A stretch of DNA of 48,812 nt from Candidatus Altarchaeota archaeon (GTDB lineage: Archaea > Altiarchaeota > Altiarchaeia > IMC4 > QMZM01). The translations under genes were made by a program, and so were the position numbers. Below the pieces are notes generated by a model that was given only the letters and a program-made list of their open reading frames with translations, was not told where the DNA came from and made no database searches. The stretch spans positions 1-48,812 of the forward strand of contig JAFGDV010000031.1 in NCBI GenBank assembly GCA_016931955.1. The letters are read 5' to 3'. Position 1 is the stretch's first letter. Each line of letters opens with the position of its first letter. Below, piece after piece: positions 16,470 through 24,983 of the stretch.

Positions 16470-17291
16470 ATGCCGGCTTCGATTACTCTGAGCGGGGAGG
16501 AGATTAGGAAACTGAGGAAGTATGTAGGAGAACACAGCCTGAAGGAGGTTCCAGTGAAGAGCGAACACGAGCTCTTCAGGGTGAAAGATAAGGGTGTGGA
16601 ATTAATACTCTACAGGTCGGGGAAGCTGGTATATGAAGACAACAAGGAGACAATAAGGGTATTGGATGAAATAATGGAGACCGAAGACTACGACTTTCTA
16701 CTGGGAACGGATGAAGCTGGAAAAGGCGAATGGTACGGTCCGCTCGTGGTGGAATGCGTTGCTTTGAAGCCGTCTGAGGTATCTGCTCTAAGGAAGCTTG
16801 GGGTGAGGGACAGCAAGAAACTGACTAAGAACAAGATACTGGAATTGGGTGAAAAAATTAAGGAACTTGGACTTACAACCAAGCCGCTGATCTTGATGCC
16901 CGAAACCTACAACCAGATCTATGAGAGATTCAAGGCTGAGGGTAAGACATTGAATGACTTGATGGCTTGGGCGCACGCCAGAGCCATAAAGGATCTGCTC
17001 TCCGCTTTGGAATACGACAGGGCTAAGGTGGTCATAGACAGGTTCGACGCCAAGAGGACTGAGTTCAGATTGGGTGGCTTGAACCAAGATAAACTGGACA
17101 TAATACAGAAGACTGGGGGTGAATCAGAGATTCCTGTGGCGGCTGCGAGCGTTTTGGCGAAGTACATCTTCGAGAGAGAGGTTGATTCATTGAACAGAAG
17201 GTTTGGAATAGACCTGCGGAAGATGGAGCCGAAAGAGATTCCAAGGGAGGTTCTGCCCAAGGTCGCAAAGCTCCACTTCAAGAACGTTTAA
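16470..17291 (+). CDS. rnhC: ribonuclease HIII-like protein
   Basis: This is a type 2 ribonuclease H, which cleaves RNA in RNA/DNA hybrids. The active-site start is GTDEAGKGEWYGPLVV (D81, E82), followed by VRDSKKLTKNKI, VVIDRFDAKR (the third acid), and IPVAAASVLAKYIFEREV near the fourth. The roughly 78 residues before the catalytic domain, including LILYRSGKLVYEDNKET, fit the TBP-like N-terminal substrate-binding domain of RNase HIII. RNase HII, the usual archaeal enzyme, lacks this domain and reads D-E-A-G-R-G. At 273 residues it is a little short for HIII. It is convergent with mazG, overlapping by 4 bases. Confidence 0.85.
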   Translation: MPASITLSGEEIRKLRKYVGEHSLKEVPVKSEHELFRVKDKGVELILYRSGKLVYEDNKETIRVLDEIMETEDYDFLLGTDEAGKGEWYGPLVVECVALKPSEVSALRKLGVRDSKKLTKNKILELGEKIKELGLTTKPLILMPETYNQIYERFKAEGKTLNDLMAWAHARAIKDLLSALEYDRAKVVIDRFDAKRTEFRLGGLNQDKLDIIQKTGGESEIPVAAASVLAKYIFEREVDSLNRRFGIDLRKMEPKEIPREVLPKVAKLHFKNV

Positions 17292-17587
17292 CGTCTGCTC
17301 GTCTTCTTCTCATAGCGACTCCACATGGAATCCCATTCCTCGTCCAAGCCTATATTGAACTTGTTCGCAAGCTTAAGTAGCAGATAGAGTAGATCCGTTA
17401 ATTCCTCAGCCAGCTCCTTCCTGTCAAAGCGTTCGTTCTTGTAGCCCTCATAGCGGAGGATTCTCCTGGATATTTCCCCAAGTTCTTCATTCATGTGCAA
17501 TGCTATGTGTGCTGTAGCATCATCAGCCCAGCCGTATTTTTCATCATAGGCGTTTACCTGCTTCTGCAGCTCAGTTAAAGGTTTCAT
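17288..17587 (-). CDS. MazG-like nucleotide pyrophosphohydrolase
   Basis: This 99-residue all-helical protein has the MazG/dUTPase-like metal-binding signature E-E-x-x-E (NEELGEISRRI, about residues 33-43) followed by E-x-x-D (EELTDLLYLLLKLAN, about 60-74). Enzymes of this type hydrolyse non-canonical or excess NTPs to NMP and pyrophosphate. The length matches single-domain MazG-like proteins. The gene is divergent from truD with only 19 bases between start codons, so both transcripts must have very short leaders. Its exact nucleotide substrate cannot be read from sequence. Confidence 0.87.
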   Translation of the reverse strand: MKPLTELQKQVNAYDEKYGWADDATAHIALHMNEELGEISRRILRYEGYKNERFDRKELAEELTDLLYLLLKLANKFNIGLDEEWDSMWSRYEKKTSRR

Positions 17588-17606
17588 AGTGGTAATTATT
17601 TAAGAA

Positions 17607-18821
17607 ATGGGTGAGATAAAACCCCCCAAGCTTGAATCCCTTATTGGGATGAACACCTACAGGTCGAAGACGCCGGGTATAGGTGGGGTAATAAAGCAGC
17701 TGCCGGAGGACTTCATCGTGGAGGAGATAACCCCTGAAGGCCGGGTTTTGGAGTTGGACAAGGACTTGGGTTTCGAGGCTGGGGAGAGAAAGGAGTACCT
17801 CCACTTCACCCTCCAGAAGTATAACTGGGATACTCTGAGGGCTGTGAAGGTGCTATCAAATAGACTGCATACCAGTCGGAAGAGGTTCGGCTTCGCCGGA
17901 ACAAAGGATAAGAGGGCATTGACTGCTCAGAGGGTCTCGGTCTGGGATACCACCGTAGAGCAGATGCGCGAGATAAACCTGAAAGACGTGACCTTGAAGG
18001 ATTACTGTTATTGTGATGAGCGCATAAACCTTGGAGGCCTACAAGGCAACCGGTTCACCATCGTGATAAGACGGCTTGGTTTAGGCGAAAAAGAAGTGGA
18101 GGACAGGATTAGATCCATCACAGAAGAACTCAATCAGAGAATACCGAACTACTTTGGAGTGCAGAGGTTCGGCACCGTGAGGCCTATAACCCACCGCGTA
18201 GGTGAGATGATCTTGAGAAGAAACTTCAAAAAAGCGGTGATGGTCTACCTCTCAGAGGTCTATGAGGGGGAAAGCCCGGAAAGCAGTAAAGCCCGGGATT
18301 TTCTGGCGAAGACTGATGATTTCAAGGAAGCCTTGAAGGTGTTCCCCAAACACCTGGGCTACGAGAATTCCATGCTGAATCACCTCGCCAGGACTCCGAC
18401 GGACTATATTGGAGCATTGAGGAGGCTCCCCAAGAAACTCAGATGGATGTTCATTCACGCCTATCAAGCGTACATATTCAATCTAGCACTAAGTGAATAC
18501 ATCAGAGAAGGGACTGAGGTGGAAAGTCTGCCGCTTCCAGGTTACGGGATAGTGTTAGACCAGACCACTGCAGACATCCTCAAGGGAAAAAACATCTCAC
18601 AGGAGGACTTCAATATAAAGGAGATGCCAGAGCTGAGCTCCGAGGGTCTACTAAGGGAGTCGTTCATGGAGGTAAGGGATCTAGAGATACTCTACGCTGG
18701 AGACGACGAACTGAACGATGGATTGAAGAAAGCAGCCATCAGGCTCTCGCTCTCGAAGGGAAGCTACGCTACCTCCGTCTTAAGGGAGATTATGAAGAAC
18801 GAGTACTGGAAAACCAGATGA
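17607..18821 (+). CDS. truD: tRNA pseudouridine(13) synthase TruD
   Basis: This enzyme isomerises U13 of tRNA to pseudouridine; in archaea TruD-family members may also modify other sites. Seen are the N-terminal PGIGGVIKQLPEDFIVEEI, the LHFTLQKYNWDTLRAV segment, the catalytic-region motif RFGFAGTKDKRALTAQRVS (with the essential Asp), LGGLQGNRFTIVIR, and PNYFGVQRFGTVRPITHRVG. The TRUD insertion domain follows. At 404 residues it is full length. The start ATG is 19 bases from the divergent mazG start. Confidence 0.95.
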   Translation: MGEIKPPKLESLIGMNTYRSKTPGIGGVIKQLPEDFIVEEITPEGRVLELDKDLGFEAGERKEYLHFTLQKYNWDTLRAVKVLSNRLHTSRKRFGFAGTKDKRALTAQRVSVWDTTVEQMREINLKDVTLKDYCYCDERINLGGLQGNRFTIVIRRLGLGEKEVEDRIRSITEELNQRIPNYFGVQRFGTVRPITHRVGEMILRRNFKKAVMVYLSEVYEGESPESSKARDFLAKTDDFKEALKVFPKHLGYENSMLNHLARTPTDYIGALRRLPKKLRWMFIHAYQAYIFNLALSEYIREGTEVESLPLPGYGIVLDQTTADILKGKNISQEDFNIKEMPELSSEGLLRESFMEVRDLEILYAGDDELNDGLKKAAIRLSLSKGSYATSVLREIMKNEYWKTR

Positions 18822-18865
18822 TGAAATTTATTTAATGCCTTCCCAATTCTATACATAGAAAAAAA
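18822..18865 (+). promoter_or_regulatory. promoter of cdc48
   Basis: The gap between truD and cdc48 contains AAATTTATTTAATGCC about 27-40 bases before the ATG, a good archaeal TATA position for a short or absent leader, followed by a run of eight A just before the start. Confidence 0.5.
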
Positions 18866-21040
18866 ATGACTGATAAAAAAGGGCTTGAACTGAAGGTCGC
18901 TGAGGCGCTCCAGAATGACGTTGGTAGGGGCATTGTTAGAATAGACGAGTATTCTATGAGGGCTCTTGAGATCACCTCAGGCGACATCATAGAGATAGAG
19001 GGTGAAAAGAAGACCGCTGCAATAGTCTGGCCCTCGCACATACAGGATAGCAGATTGGGCATCATCAGGATGGACGGGATCCTGAGGCAGAATTCCAGTT
19101 CTTCTCTCGGAGACCGGGTCATGGTGAGAAAGGCCGAGGTCCAAGGCGCTAAGAGGATAATAATGGCGCCTACCAGGCACGAGATAAAATTCGGGGGCGA
19201 CTTCGGAACCCACCTAAGGCAGAGGCTCCTCGGCAGACCGCTGGTTGTGGGGGACACCCTGTCCATAGGCGTCTTGGGCGAAGCCATCCCATTCATGGTG
19301 ATTAAGACCGACCCGAAGGGCGTCGTACAGGTAAGGGATTTCACCGACTTCGAGATAAAGGAGAAGCCGACCATCGTCACAGAGGCCCCAGCTATTAGGT
19401 ACGAAGACATCGGAGGCCTGCGGGAGGAGATTGCGAGGGTAAGGGAGATGGTGGAACTCCCCATGAAGCACCCTGAATTGTTCGAGAAACTGGGCATCAA
19501 GCCCCCTAAGGGCGTTCTGCTCTACGGCCCCCCTGGAACAGGTAAGACGCTTCTGGCTAGGGCTGTAGCAAGCGAGAGCAACGCCTACTTTATTCCGTTG
19601 AACGGTCCAGAGATAATGGATAAATACTACGGCGAATCAGAGAGGAAGCTCAGGGAGATATTCAAGGAGGGGGAAGAGAACGCCCCATCTATCATATTCA
19701 TAGACGAGATAGATTCAATCGCCCCTAAGAGGGAGGACGTCCGAGGCGAGGTTGAGAGGCGTGTTGTAGCACAACTGCTAGCGTTGATGGACGGCCTCGT
19801 CGGCAGAGGCAATGTTATCGTCATCGGCGCAACGAACCGGGAAGACTCCATAGACCCGGCACTCAGACGCCCTGGAAGATTCGACAGAGAGATAGAGATA
19901 GGCGTCCCGGACAGGGAGGGGAGGAAGGAAATCCTCCAGATACACACACGCGGCATGCCCCTCGCAAAAGACGTTAAACTGGATGAGATCTCGAATATCA
20001 CCCACGGCTTCGTGGGCGCGGACCTGGAGGCTTTGACTAGAGAGGCTGCTATGAACGCATTAAAACGTATCCTGCCAAAAATCGACCTGGAGAAGGAAGA
20101 AATACCAGTAGAGATCCTCGAAAGCCTGCGAGTGGAGCGGAGTGACTTCATGAATGCCTTGAAGAGCATCAGCCCGTCGGCGCTTCGCGAGGTCATGGTT
20201 GAGGTCCCAGACGTCAAATGGGGGGACATAGGCGGCTTAGAGAGAATGAAGCAAGAGCTCAGAGAGGCTGTTGAATGGCCTCTGAAGTATCCTGAAGCAT
20301 TCCAGAGGATGGGCATAAGGCCGTCGAAGGCCGTCCTGCTCTACGGGCCTTCAGGATGCGGTAAGACGCTTCTTGCTAAGGCAGCCGCAACGGAATCGGA
20401 AGCAAATCTGATCGCGGTTAAAGGGCCTGAGCTGCTCTCCATGTGGGTCGGTGAATCGGAGAAGGGCGTCAGGGAGATATTCAAGAAGGCCAAACAGACC
20501 GCGCCAACCATCATATTGTTCGATGAAATCGACGCCCTAGCGCCTAGAAGGAGGGGTGACGTGTCTGCAGGATCGCATGTAACCGAGACTGTTGTAAACC
20601 AGATACTTACGGAGATGGACGGCTTAGAAGTCCTGGAAAACGTGATAATCATCGGGGCGACGAACAGGCCCGACATACTCGATCCTTCGCTCCTGAGGCC
20701 GGGCAGATTCGACAGCAAGGTCTTGGTCACCGCCCCAGATAGGGCAGCACGACTGGAGATATTTAGGATACACACTAAGAATATGCCCCTTAAGGGTGTC
20801 GACTTGGAGAATCTTGCAGACAAGTCAGAGGGCTACAGCGGGGCAGACATCGAAGCAGTGTGCAGGGAAGCGGCGCTCATCGCGTTAAGGGATGACATAA
20901 AAGCCGACGAGGTCACTGAAGAACACTTCAGAAACGCCATCAAAAAGATCAAGCCTTCTGTTTCTAAGGAAGACATCAAGAGATATGATGAAGGGATCAT
21001 CACTGAAAAAGAGATGGTTATGTCTCCAGCATACGGCTGA
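18866..21040 (+). CDS. cdc48: Cdc48/VCP-type AAA ATPase
   Basis: This is a hexameric ATP-driven unfoldase of the Cdc48/VAT family. Residues 1-180 are the double-psi-barrel N domain ([20 protein letters not shown]), followed by two AAA modules. D1 has Walker A GPPGTGKT at about 219-226 and Walker [14 protein letters not shown]2 has a slightly unusual Walker A, GPSGCGKT, at about 493-500 and Walker [13 protein letters not shown]. Arginine fingers are in the [11 protein letters not shown] and [11 protein letters not shown] blocks. The C-terminus ends A-Y-G, matching the HbYX pattern used to dock on the 20S proteasome, although Ala is a weak hydrophobic. At 724 residues it is complete. It is followed after 5 bases by nnr. 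Confidence 0.96.
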   Translation: MTDKKGLELKVAEALQNDVGRGIVRIDEYSMRALEITSGDIIEIEGEKKTAAIVWPSHIQDSRLGIIRMDGILRQNSSSSLGDRVMVRKAEVQGAKRIIMAPTRHEIKFGGDFGTHLRQRLLGRPLVVGDTLSIGVLGEAIPFMVIKTDPKGVVQVRDFTDFEIKEKPTIVTEAPAIRYEDIGGLREEIARVREMVELPMKHPELFEKLGIKPPKGVLLYGPPGTGKTLLARAVASESNAYFIPLNGPEIMDKYYGESERKLREIFKEGEENAPSIIFIDEIDSIAPKREDVRGEVERRVVAQLLALMDGLVGRGNVIVIGATNREDSIDPALRRPGRFDREIEIGVPDREGRKEILQIHTRGMPLAKDVKLDEISNITHGFVGADLEALTREAAMNALKRILPKIDLEKEEIPVEILESLRVERSDFMNALKSISPSALREVMVEVPDVKWGDIGGLERMKQELREAVEWPLKYPEAFQRMGIRPSKAVLLYGPSGCGKTLLAKAAATESEANLIAVKGPELLSMWVGESEKGVREIFKKAKQTAPTIILFDEIDALAPRRRGDVSAGSHVTETVVNQILTEMDGLEVLENVIIIGATNRPDILDPSLLRPGRFDSKVLVTAPDRAARLEIFRIHTKNMPLKGVDLENLADKSEGYSGADIEAVCREAALIALRDDIKADEVTEEHFRNAIKKIKPSVSKEDIKRYDEGIITEKEMVMSPAYG

Positions 21041-21045
21041 AAAAA

Positions 21046-22428
21046 ATGGACCCCACCGAGCTGAGCAAAGCCGTTGACATGAACTCCTCCTATCTAGGGG
21101 TTGATCGTCTGATGTTGATGGAGAACGCCGGCCGGGAGGTGGCAATACACGGCAGAGAATTCAATTCTATCGCAGTATTCGCTGGCTTGGGGAATAATGG
21201 CGGCGACGGTCTGGTCGCTGCCAGACACCTATCCGGGTTGGGGAAGAGGGTTAAGATCTACACCCTTTCCGGTAACCGGAGCAGGGAATGCCAGAAGAAC
21301 TTCGACATAGTAAAGCGAATAGATTCCATCGAAGTCGAGGTTGTAAGGGACTCCCAAGACTGCGGAAAGATCAGCTTGAGTGGATTCGACCTCGTCGTTG
21401 ATTCATTGCTCGGTGTCGGCGTAAGAGGCGAACTCCGGGAACCCATAAAAAGCCTTGTCGACATTATCAACAAAACCAAGGCTCACAAGATCGCAGTAGA
21501 CTGCCCCACCCCCGGAGTGAAAGCAGACCTGACGCTTTCCTTCCATGTCGCGAAAACACCTAACTCCAAGGTAGTCGACATAGGCATCCCCCAGGAGGCG
21601 GAATATTGCTGCGGCCCAGGGGATGTTTTCCTCGCATTGCCTGAAAGACATGGAAGCGAACATAAGGGCGACTTCGGTCGTTTACTGGTTGTGGGGGGCA
21701 GCAAAGACTTTGTGGGAACGCCCACGTTGGTTGGAGAAGCCGCCTTAAGAACTGGGGCTGACCTCGCAGTAATATGCTGTCCCTCCTATGTCGCAGCCAG
21801 GATGCCCTTCAACCCTGACCTGATCATTCATCCACTTGATTCCGAATTATATCTGCAGAAACATGACGTAGACCGTATTCTGGGATTAGACTTCGACTGC
21901 CTTGTTGTTGGAAACGGCCTTGGAACGGAGGAAGAGACCTATTATGCCCTAAAGAAGCTGCTTAAGGGAGTCGATAAACCCATTGTCTTGGATGCTGACG
22001 CATTGAAGCTGATGAAGACTAAACACTTGAAAGAGAACTTTATCCTCACACCCCATGCCAGAGAATTCGAGTTACTCTTCGGCGTGTATCCGGAGGATAG
22101 GAAAGCCGTTGTTGAGGAGTGTGCGAAAAAAACCGGATGCGTGATCCTGCTTAAGGGAGCCGTGGACGTTATATCGGATGGTAGGGAAACGAAACTTAAC
22201 CGTACCGGTAACGCCGGGATGACCGTCGGCGGTACAGGGGACGTGTTAGCCGGCATAGTCGGCGCCTTGGCCTGTAAGGCGGAATCTTTCAGGGCTGCTT
22301 GCGCTGGAGCTTTCCTTTCCGGGCTCTCCGGTGACCTGGCCTATAGGAAACTGGATTACTCATTCACTGCCACGGACTGCATTGAGAGGATTCCTTATGC
22401 GATAAAATTCTGCAGGAGATTCATGTGA
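21046..22428 (+). CDS. nnr: bifunctional NAD(P)H-hydrate epimerase / ADP-dependent NAD(P)HX dehydratase
   Basis: This metabolite-repair enzyme restores hydrated NADH and NADPH. The N-terminal YjeF_N epimerase half (residues 1-210) shows VDRLMLMENAGREVA, VFAGLGNNGGDGLVAAR and VDSLLGVGVRG. The C-terminal ribokinase-like dehydratase half shows HKGDFGRLLVVGGSKDFVG, VVGNGLGTEE, VLDADALKLM, LTPHAREFELLFG and NAGMTVGGTGDVLAGIVGAL. At 460 residues it has the usual fused architecture. It is 5 bases after cdc48 and overlaps the next gene by 4 bases, so it sits mid-operon. Confidence 0.95.
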   Translation: MDPTELSKAVDMNSSYLGVDRLMLMENAGREVAIHGREFNSIAVFAGLGNNGGDGLVAARHLSGLGKRVKIYTLSGNRSRECQKNFDIVKRIDSIEVEVVRDSQDCGKISLSGFDLVVDSLLGVGVRGELREPIKSLVDIINKTKAHKIAVDCPTPGVKADLTLSFHVAKTPNSKVVDIGIPQEAEYCCGPGDVFLALPERHGSEHKGDFGRLLVVGGSKDFVGTPTLVGEAALRTGADLAVICCPSYVAARMPFNPDLIIHPLDSELYLQKHDVDRILGLDFDCLVVGNGLGTEEETYYALKKLLKGVDKPIVLDADALKLMKTKHLKENFILTPHAREFELLFGVYPEDRKAVVEECAKKTGCVILLKGAVDVISDGRETKLNRTGNAGMTVGGTGDVLAGIVGALACKAESFRAACAGAFLSGLSGDLAYRKLDYSFTATDCIERIPYAIKFCRRFM

Positions 22429-22838
22429 GAGACAATATCGCGGACTTTGAGGGATTGGCGGAGCACGTGGAGAAGTCTGGGTTGAATTACAGGGAGGCTA
22501 TTTTGGACTTCTATAAGAATCTGGGGGAGAAGAGCGGCTTCACTGTGAGAAGGGATTCTTCCATAATCAGGTATGGCTTGAATCTGGGTAGGATGGATTT
22601 GATCTGGATCGAGCCTAACATAACATTCACGATAGAGTTCGGCAGCCTTGACGAGATACTGAAGCATCTTTGGCGTATCCTGGAGTTCTCTCCTTCCCTG
22701 GCTGTCCTGTTGTTGAGCTCGAAGTCCGGCTGCAAAGCAACTGATGTGCTGAAATTGATAAACAGCTCCCCACTCCTAGAACCGATGAAGAAAAAATTCC
22801 TCATACTCGACCTAACAGAAGAAGAAATAGTGGAATAG
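22425..22838 (+). CDS. hypothetical protein, possible PD-(D/E)XK-fold
   Basis: I do not recognise this 137-residue soluble protein. After an N-terminal helix, the region GFTVRRDSSIIRYGLNLGRMDLIWIEPNITFTIEFG (written here only as a landmark, about residues 39-74) has an Asp in one strand followed about 12 residues later by E-F-G. This is the spacing of a PD-(D/E)XK-like nuclease fold, but the expected Lys is replaced by Gly. It could equally be a binding-only version. It overlaps nnr by 4 bases (ATGA), so it is translationally coupled to it. Nothing else suggests a function. Confidence 0.6.
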   Translation: MRDNIADFEGLAEHVEKSGLNYREAILDFYKNLGEKSGFTVRRDSSIIRYGLNLGRMDLIWIEPNITFTIEFGSLDEILKHLWRILEFSPSLAVLLLSSKSGCKATDVLKLINSSPLLEPMKKKFLILDLTEEEIVE

Positions 22839-22868
22839 ATTTATAGCCAAAGAGGGGAATAATGTAAC

Positions 22869-23588
22869 ATGAAACAAACATGTTTCTCTTCTCTATTGTT
22901 TCTGGTCTTGATTCTATGCACTACTGTAGTCGCCCAGGAGACTGTTACCAGCAGCTGCAATTGCCTTATAACTCAGTTACTTGAAGTTTTAACTGGTGCC
23001 GTTATCCTGCTTTCGTCGGCGTTTGTTGTATGGCATCTGCTCTCTTTTTATGTTAACCGTAAAAAAGGAGTTGCTGGTGGGACTTCCTTACTAAAGAAAC
23101 TCTTCCTGTATCTGTTGATTACTTTTTTCGTCACCTTAATTGTTTTCGGCATAGTTGGGATTTATATTGGAATAGGCATTGTTCTTCTTGTTGTGGTGAT
23201 TCATCTGGTGCTAATGTTTATATCGGCCCTTATCCCCCTCATATTGCCAATAATATTTGTTTTCATTATTTCCCTGTTGGTTCACAGGTTTATGGGTGAA
23301 AAAGCTTCCAAGATCATGTCTCCATTCCTGATGACGGCTTTTTTACCCCAGCTTATGTTTACATACATCCTCTTACTCTCCTGGGCAGTAACGGGAGAGC
23401 CTTCTCCTTCATTGATCGGGCTTTCGCTAACGCCTGCTTTAATTCAATTCCTGATCCTGAGGATTATGTTGAAGCGAAATACAGAGAACAAACCTGTAAG
23501 TCATCTGATGGCAGTGGCAAGCCTGATTCCAGTCATCACCGGCCTGATATTGATAAACTCAGGAATCTTCGAATGCGTCTGCTTATAG
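22869..23588 (+). CDS. hypothetical multi-pass membrane protein
   Basis: I do not recognise this 239-residue protein. It begins with a hydrophobic segment that could be a signal peptide ending near VVAQ (about residues 4-22), then a short Cys-containing stretch (SSCNCLITQ), then about six further hydrophobic segments with short loops. The start ATG is preceded by AGAGGGGAATAA about 10 bases upstream, a fair ribosome-binding region. It is transcribed in the same direction as nnr but is probably a separate unit, ending in a 63-base gap before the convergent eS1 gene. No catalytic motif was found. Confidence 0.6.
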   Translation: MKQTCFSSLLFLVLILCTTVVAQETVTSSCNCLITQLLEVLTGAVILLSSAFVVWHLLSFYVNRKKGVAGGTSLLKKLFLYLLITFFVTLIVFGIVGIYIGIGIVLLVVVIHLVLMFISALIPLILPIIFVFIISLLVHRFMGEKASKIMSPFLMTAFLPQLMFTYILLLSWAVTGEPSPSLIGLSLTPALIQFLILRIMLKRNTENKPVSHLMAVASLIPVITGLILINSGIFECVCL

Positions 23589-23651
23589 GGATACATCTAG
23601 GGATGAGAATGTGTTAGAATGAAGTGGAATCTATAAGACTGATTTAATAGC

Positions 23652-24209
23652 TCAGATTACCCTGACTTGTTCTATTTCTACTCTTCGTATGGGTGCTATT
23701 TTCTTGATTTCTCGGTATATTTCTGTTCCGAGTTTGCCGAAGAGTGTTGACTGCACGAATTCGTCGAGTTTCGTGTTCTTGTATCTGTCCAGGATCTCTG
23801 TTATCTTAGCCCTCATGTCTTTATCCCGTGAGGTCTGCACTGTCTCATGTGTTACTGCCACGACCTTAATCTGGATCCTCTTGTTTGGTTCGATTTCCAT
23901 CCTCTTCACGTAGTCGATTTTGGTGGAGCCCTTACGGACCTTGGATCTCAGATAGCCAGGATTCACGTTGAATTCCTTGAATCCTGTGTGGGCTTTGTTT
24001 CCTTTAACCTCCTTTATCTCGAATACCAGTTTGAGGTGTTGTTTCGTCTTGTCACCTGTAAGATCCTTCAACGAAACATCTATTGTTCTGCCAATAAGGC
24101 TTTCAGAATCCTTGGAGAAGGTTTCGCCAAGCTCATGGAGGTCGAAGTTCTCCGGTGCGACGATCATGTACTTCTGTTTCTGCTTCCATGCGCTTATTTT
24201 TTTCGCCAT
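23652..24209 (-). CDS. rps3ae: 30S ribosomal protein eS1 (S3Ae)
   Basis: This small-subunit ribosomal protein is shared by archaea and eukaryotes. Typical blocks are KKISAWKQKQKYMIVAPENF at the N-terminus, IGRTIDVSLKDLTGD, TGFKEFNVNPGYLRSKVRKG, and the C-terminal IYREIKKIAPIRRVEIEQVRV. At 185 residues it is close to the family norm. It lies three bases after pcc1, at the end of the RecJ-uS15-Pcc1-eS1 unit, an arrangement conserved in many archaea. Confidence 0.95.
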   Translation of the reverse strand: MAKKISAWKQKQKYMIVAPENFDLHELGETFSKDSESLIGRTIDVSLKDLTGDKTKQHLKLVFEIKEVKGNKAHTGFKEFNVNPGYLRSKVRKGSTKIDYVKRMEIEPNKRIQIKVVAVTHETVQTSRDKDMRAKITEILDRYKNTKLDEFVQSTLFGKLGTEIYREIKKIAPIRRVEIEQVRVI

Positions 24210-24212
24210 CTT

Positions 24213-24437
24213 TTATCTTACGATCTTCTCTGCCATCATCTGGCAGCATATTAAGTCATCGAGTGTATTGATTAACGTGTTAATGCTGTTTGATTCTACT
24301 CTTGTGAGTACCTTGTCTTTCTCTTTTTCTGTCCTGATTCTAAGCTCTGGCAGGCTGACGTTGTCGGCGTCGAGTGCTGCTGCAACATTTCCAGCATCCT
24401 TTGATTCGGTCTTCAATACCGCTGTTATCTTCATCAC
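24213..24437 (-). CDS. pcc1: KEOPS complex subunit Pcc1-like protein
   Basis: This is the smallest subunit of the KEOPS complex, which makes the universal t6A modification at position 37 of ANN-decoding tRNAs. The 74-residue sequence matches the Pcc1/CTAG pattern: an amphipathic start, then [18 protein letters not shown], a [17 protein letters not shown] segment and a C-terminal helix ending AEKI. It lies between uS15 (4-base overlap) and eS1 (3-base gap), its usual archaeal position. It forms the dimerisation platform of KEOPS; the other subunits are not in the window. Confidence 0.85.
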   Translation of the reverse strand: MMKITAVLKTESKDAGNVAAALDADNVSLPELRIRTEKEKDKVLTRVESNSINTLINTLDDLICCQMMAEKIVR

Positions 24438-24886
24438 ACCATCAACCTCGCCTTCCCCGGCTCATAGCGCCAGTCTTGAGGCAGTCTGCCTTCCACCTTA
24501 TAGTATTTCACAAGCCTTTTGATCTTTGACTCGATTAATTGTAGACCCCTCCTGTTGTGTTTGTCTTTTTTGTGTTGCTCTAGGTGTTTTTGCAGTTTAA
24601 CCGCCTTCTTGATAAGGTTCTGCACGTCTTCCGGTATGTCTGATGCTAGCTTATTTTTGTGCAGAAAATAGGCCACCTTCTTTCCAGTCACATCCTTCAC
24701 ACTGGGTATGCCGTATTGGTCCCTGAGGATTAAACCTACTTTGCTCTGAGAGTTCCCGTCCTTGAAGAGCTTTATTATCAACTCCTCTATCTCTTTTGTG
24801 TCGTAGGTTACCCAGTCAGGCTTCGCCGTTCTATGGGGGTGGGTTGGACCTGATTTACCCTTCCTGCGAGTATGCATTCGAGCCAT
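24434..24886 (-). CDS. rps15: 30S ribosomal protein uS15
   Basis: This is the primary 16S rRNA-binding small-subunit protein. It is the archaeal/eukaryotic long form (150 residues) with the N-terminal extension [19 protein letters not shown], the family segment [20 protein letters not shown], and the core [20 protein letters not shown] and [21 protein letters not shown]. It overlaps pcc1 by 4 bases. The 97 bases upstream contain a TATA-like stretch and a compact hairpin that could serve as a leader element. Confidence 0.96.
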   Translation of the reverse strand: MARMHTRRKGKSGPTHPHRTAKPDWVTYDTKEIEELIIKLFKDGNSQSKVGLILRDQYGIPSVKDVTGKKVAYFLHKNKLASDIPEDVQNLIKKAVKLQKHLEQHKKDKHNRRGLQLIESKIKRLVKYYKVEGRLPQDWRYEPGKARLMV

Positions 24887-24913
24887 TTTATATTACGACA
24901 GTTGTATCTTGGC

Positions 24914-24939
24914 ATGGAGGAGACCTGAGTCCGCTCCAT
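24914..24939 (-). promoter_or_regulatory. hairpin in the uS15 leader
   Basis: Outer arms ATGGAG (24914-24919) and CTCCAT (24934-24939) enclose a second short stem, GAC / GTC, around a CTGA loop. It lies 28 bases before the uS15 start codon and just downstream of the TATA-like ATTATACTATAC. Bacterial S15 genes are often autoregulated by S15 binding their own leader, so a comparable archaeal device is possible; this is inference. Confidence 0.45.
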
Positions 24940-24983
24940 CCAGAACGAGTATAGTATAATCTATGCGAATTCGTAAATAAAAG

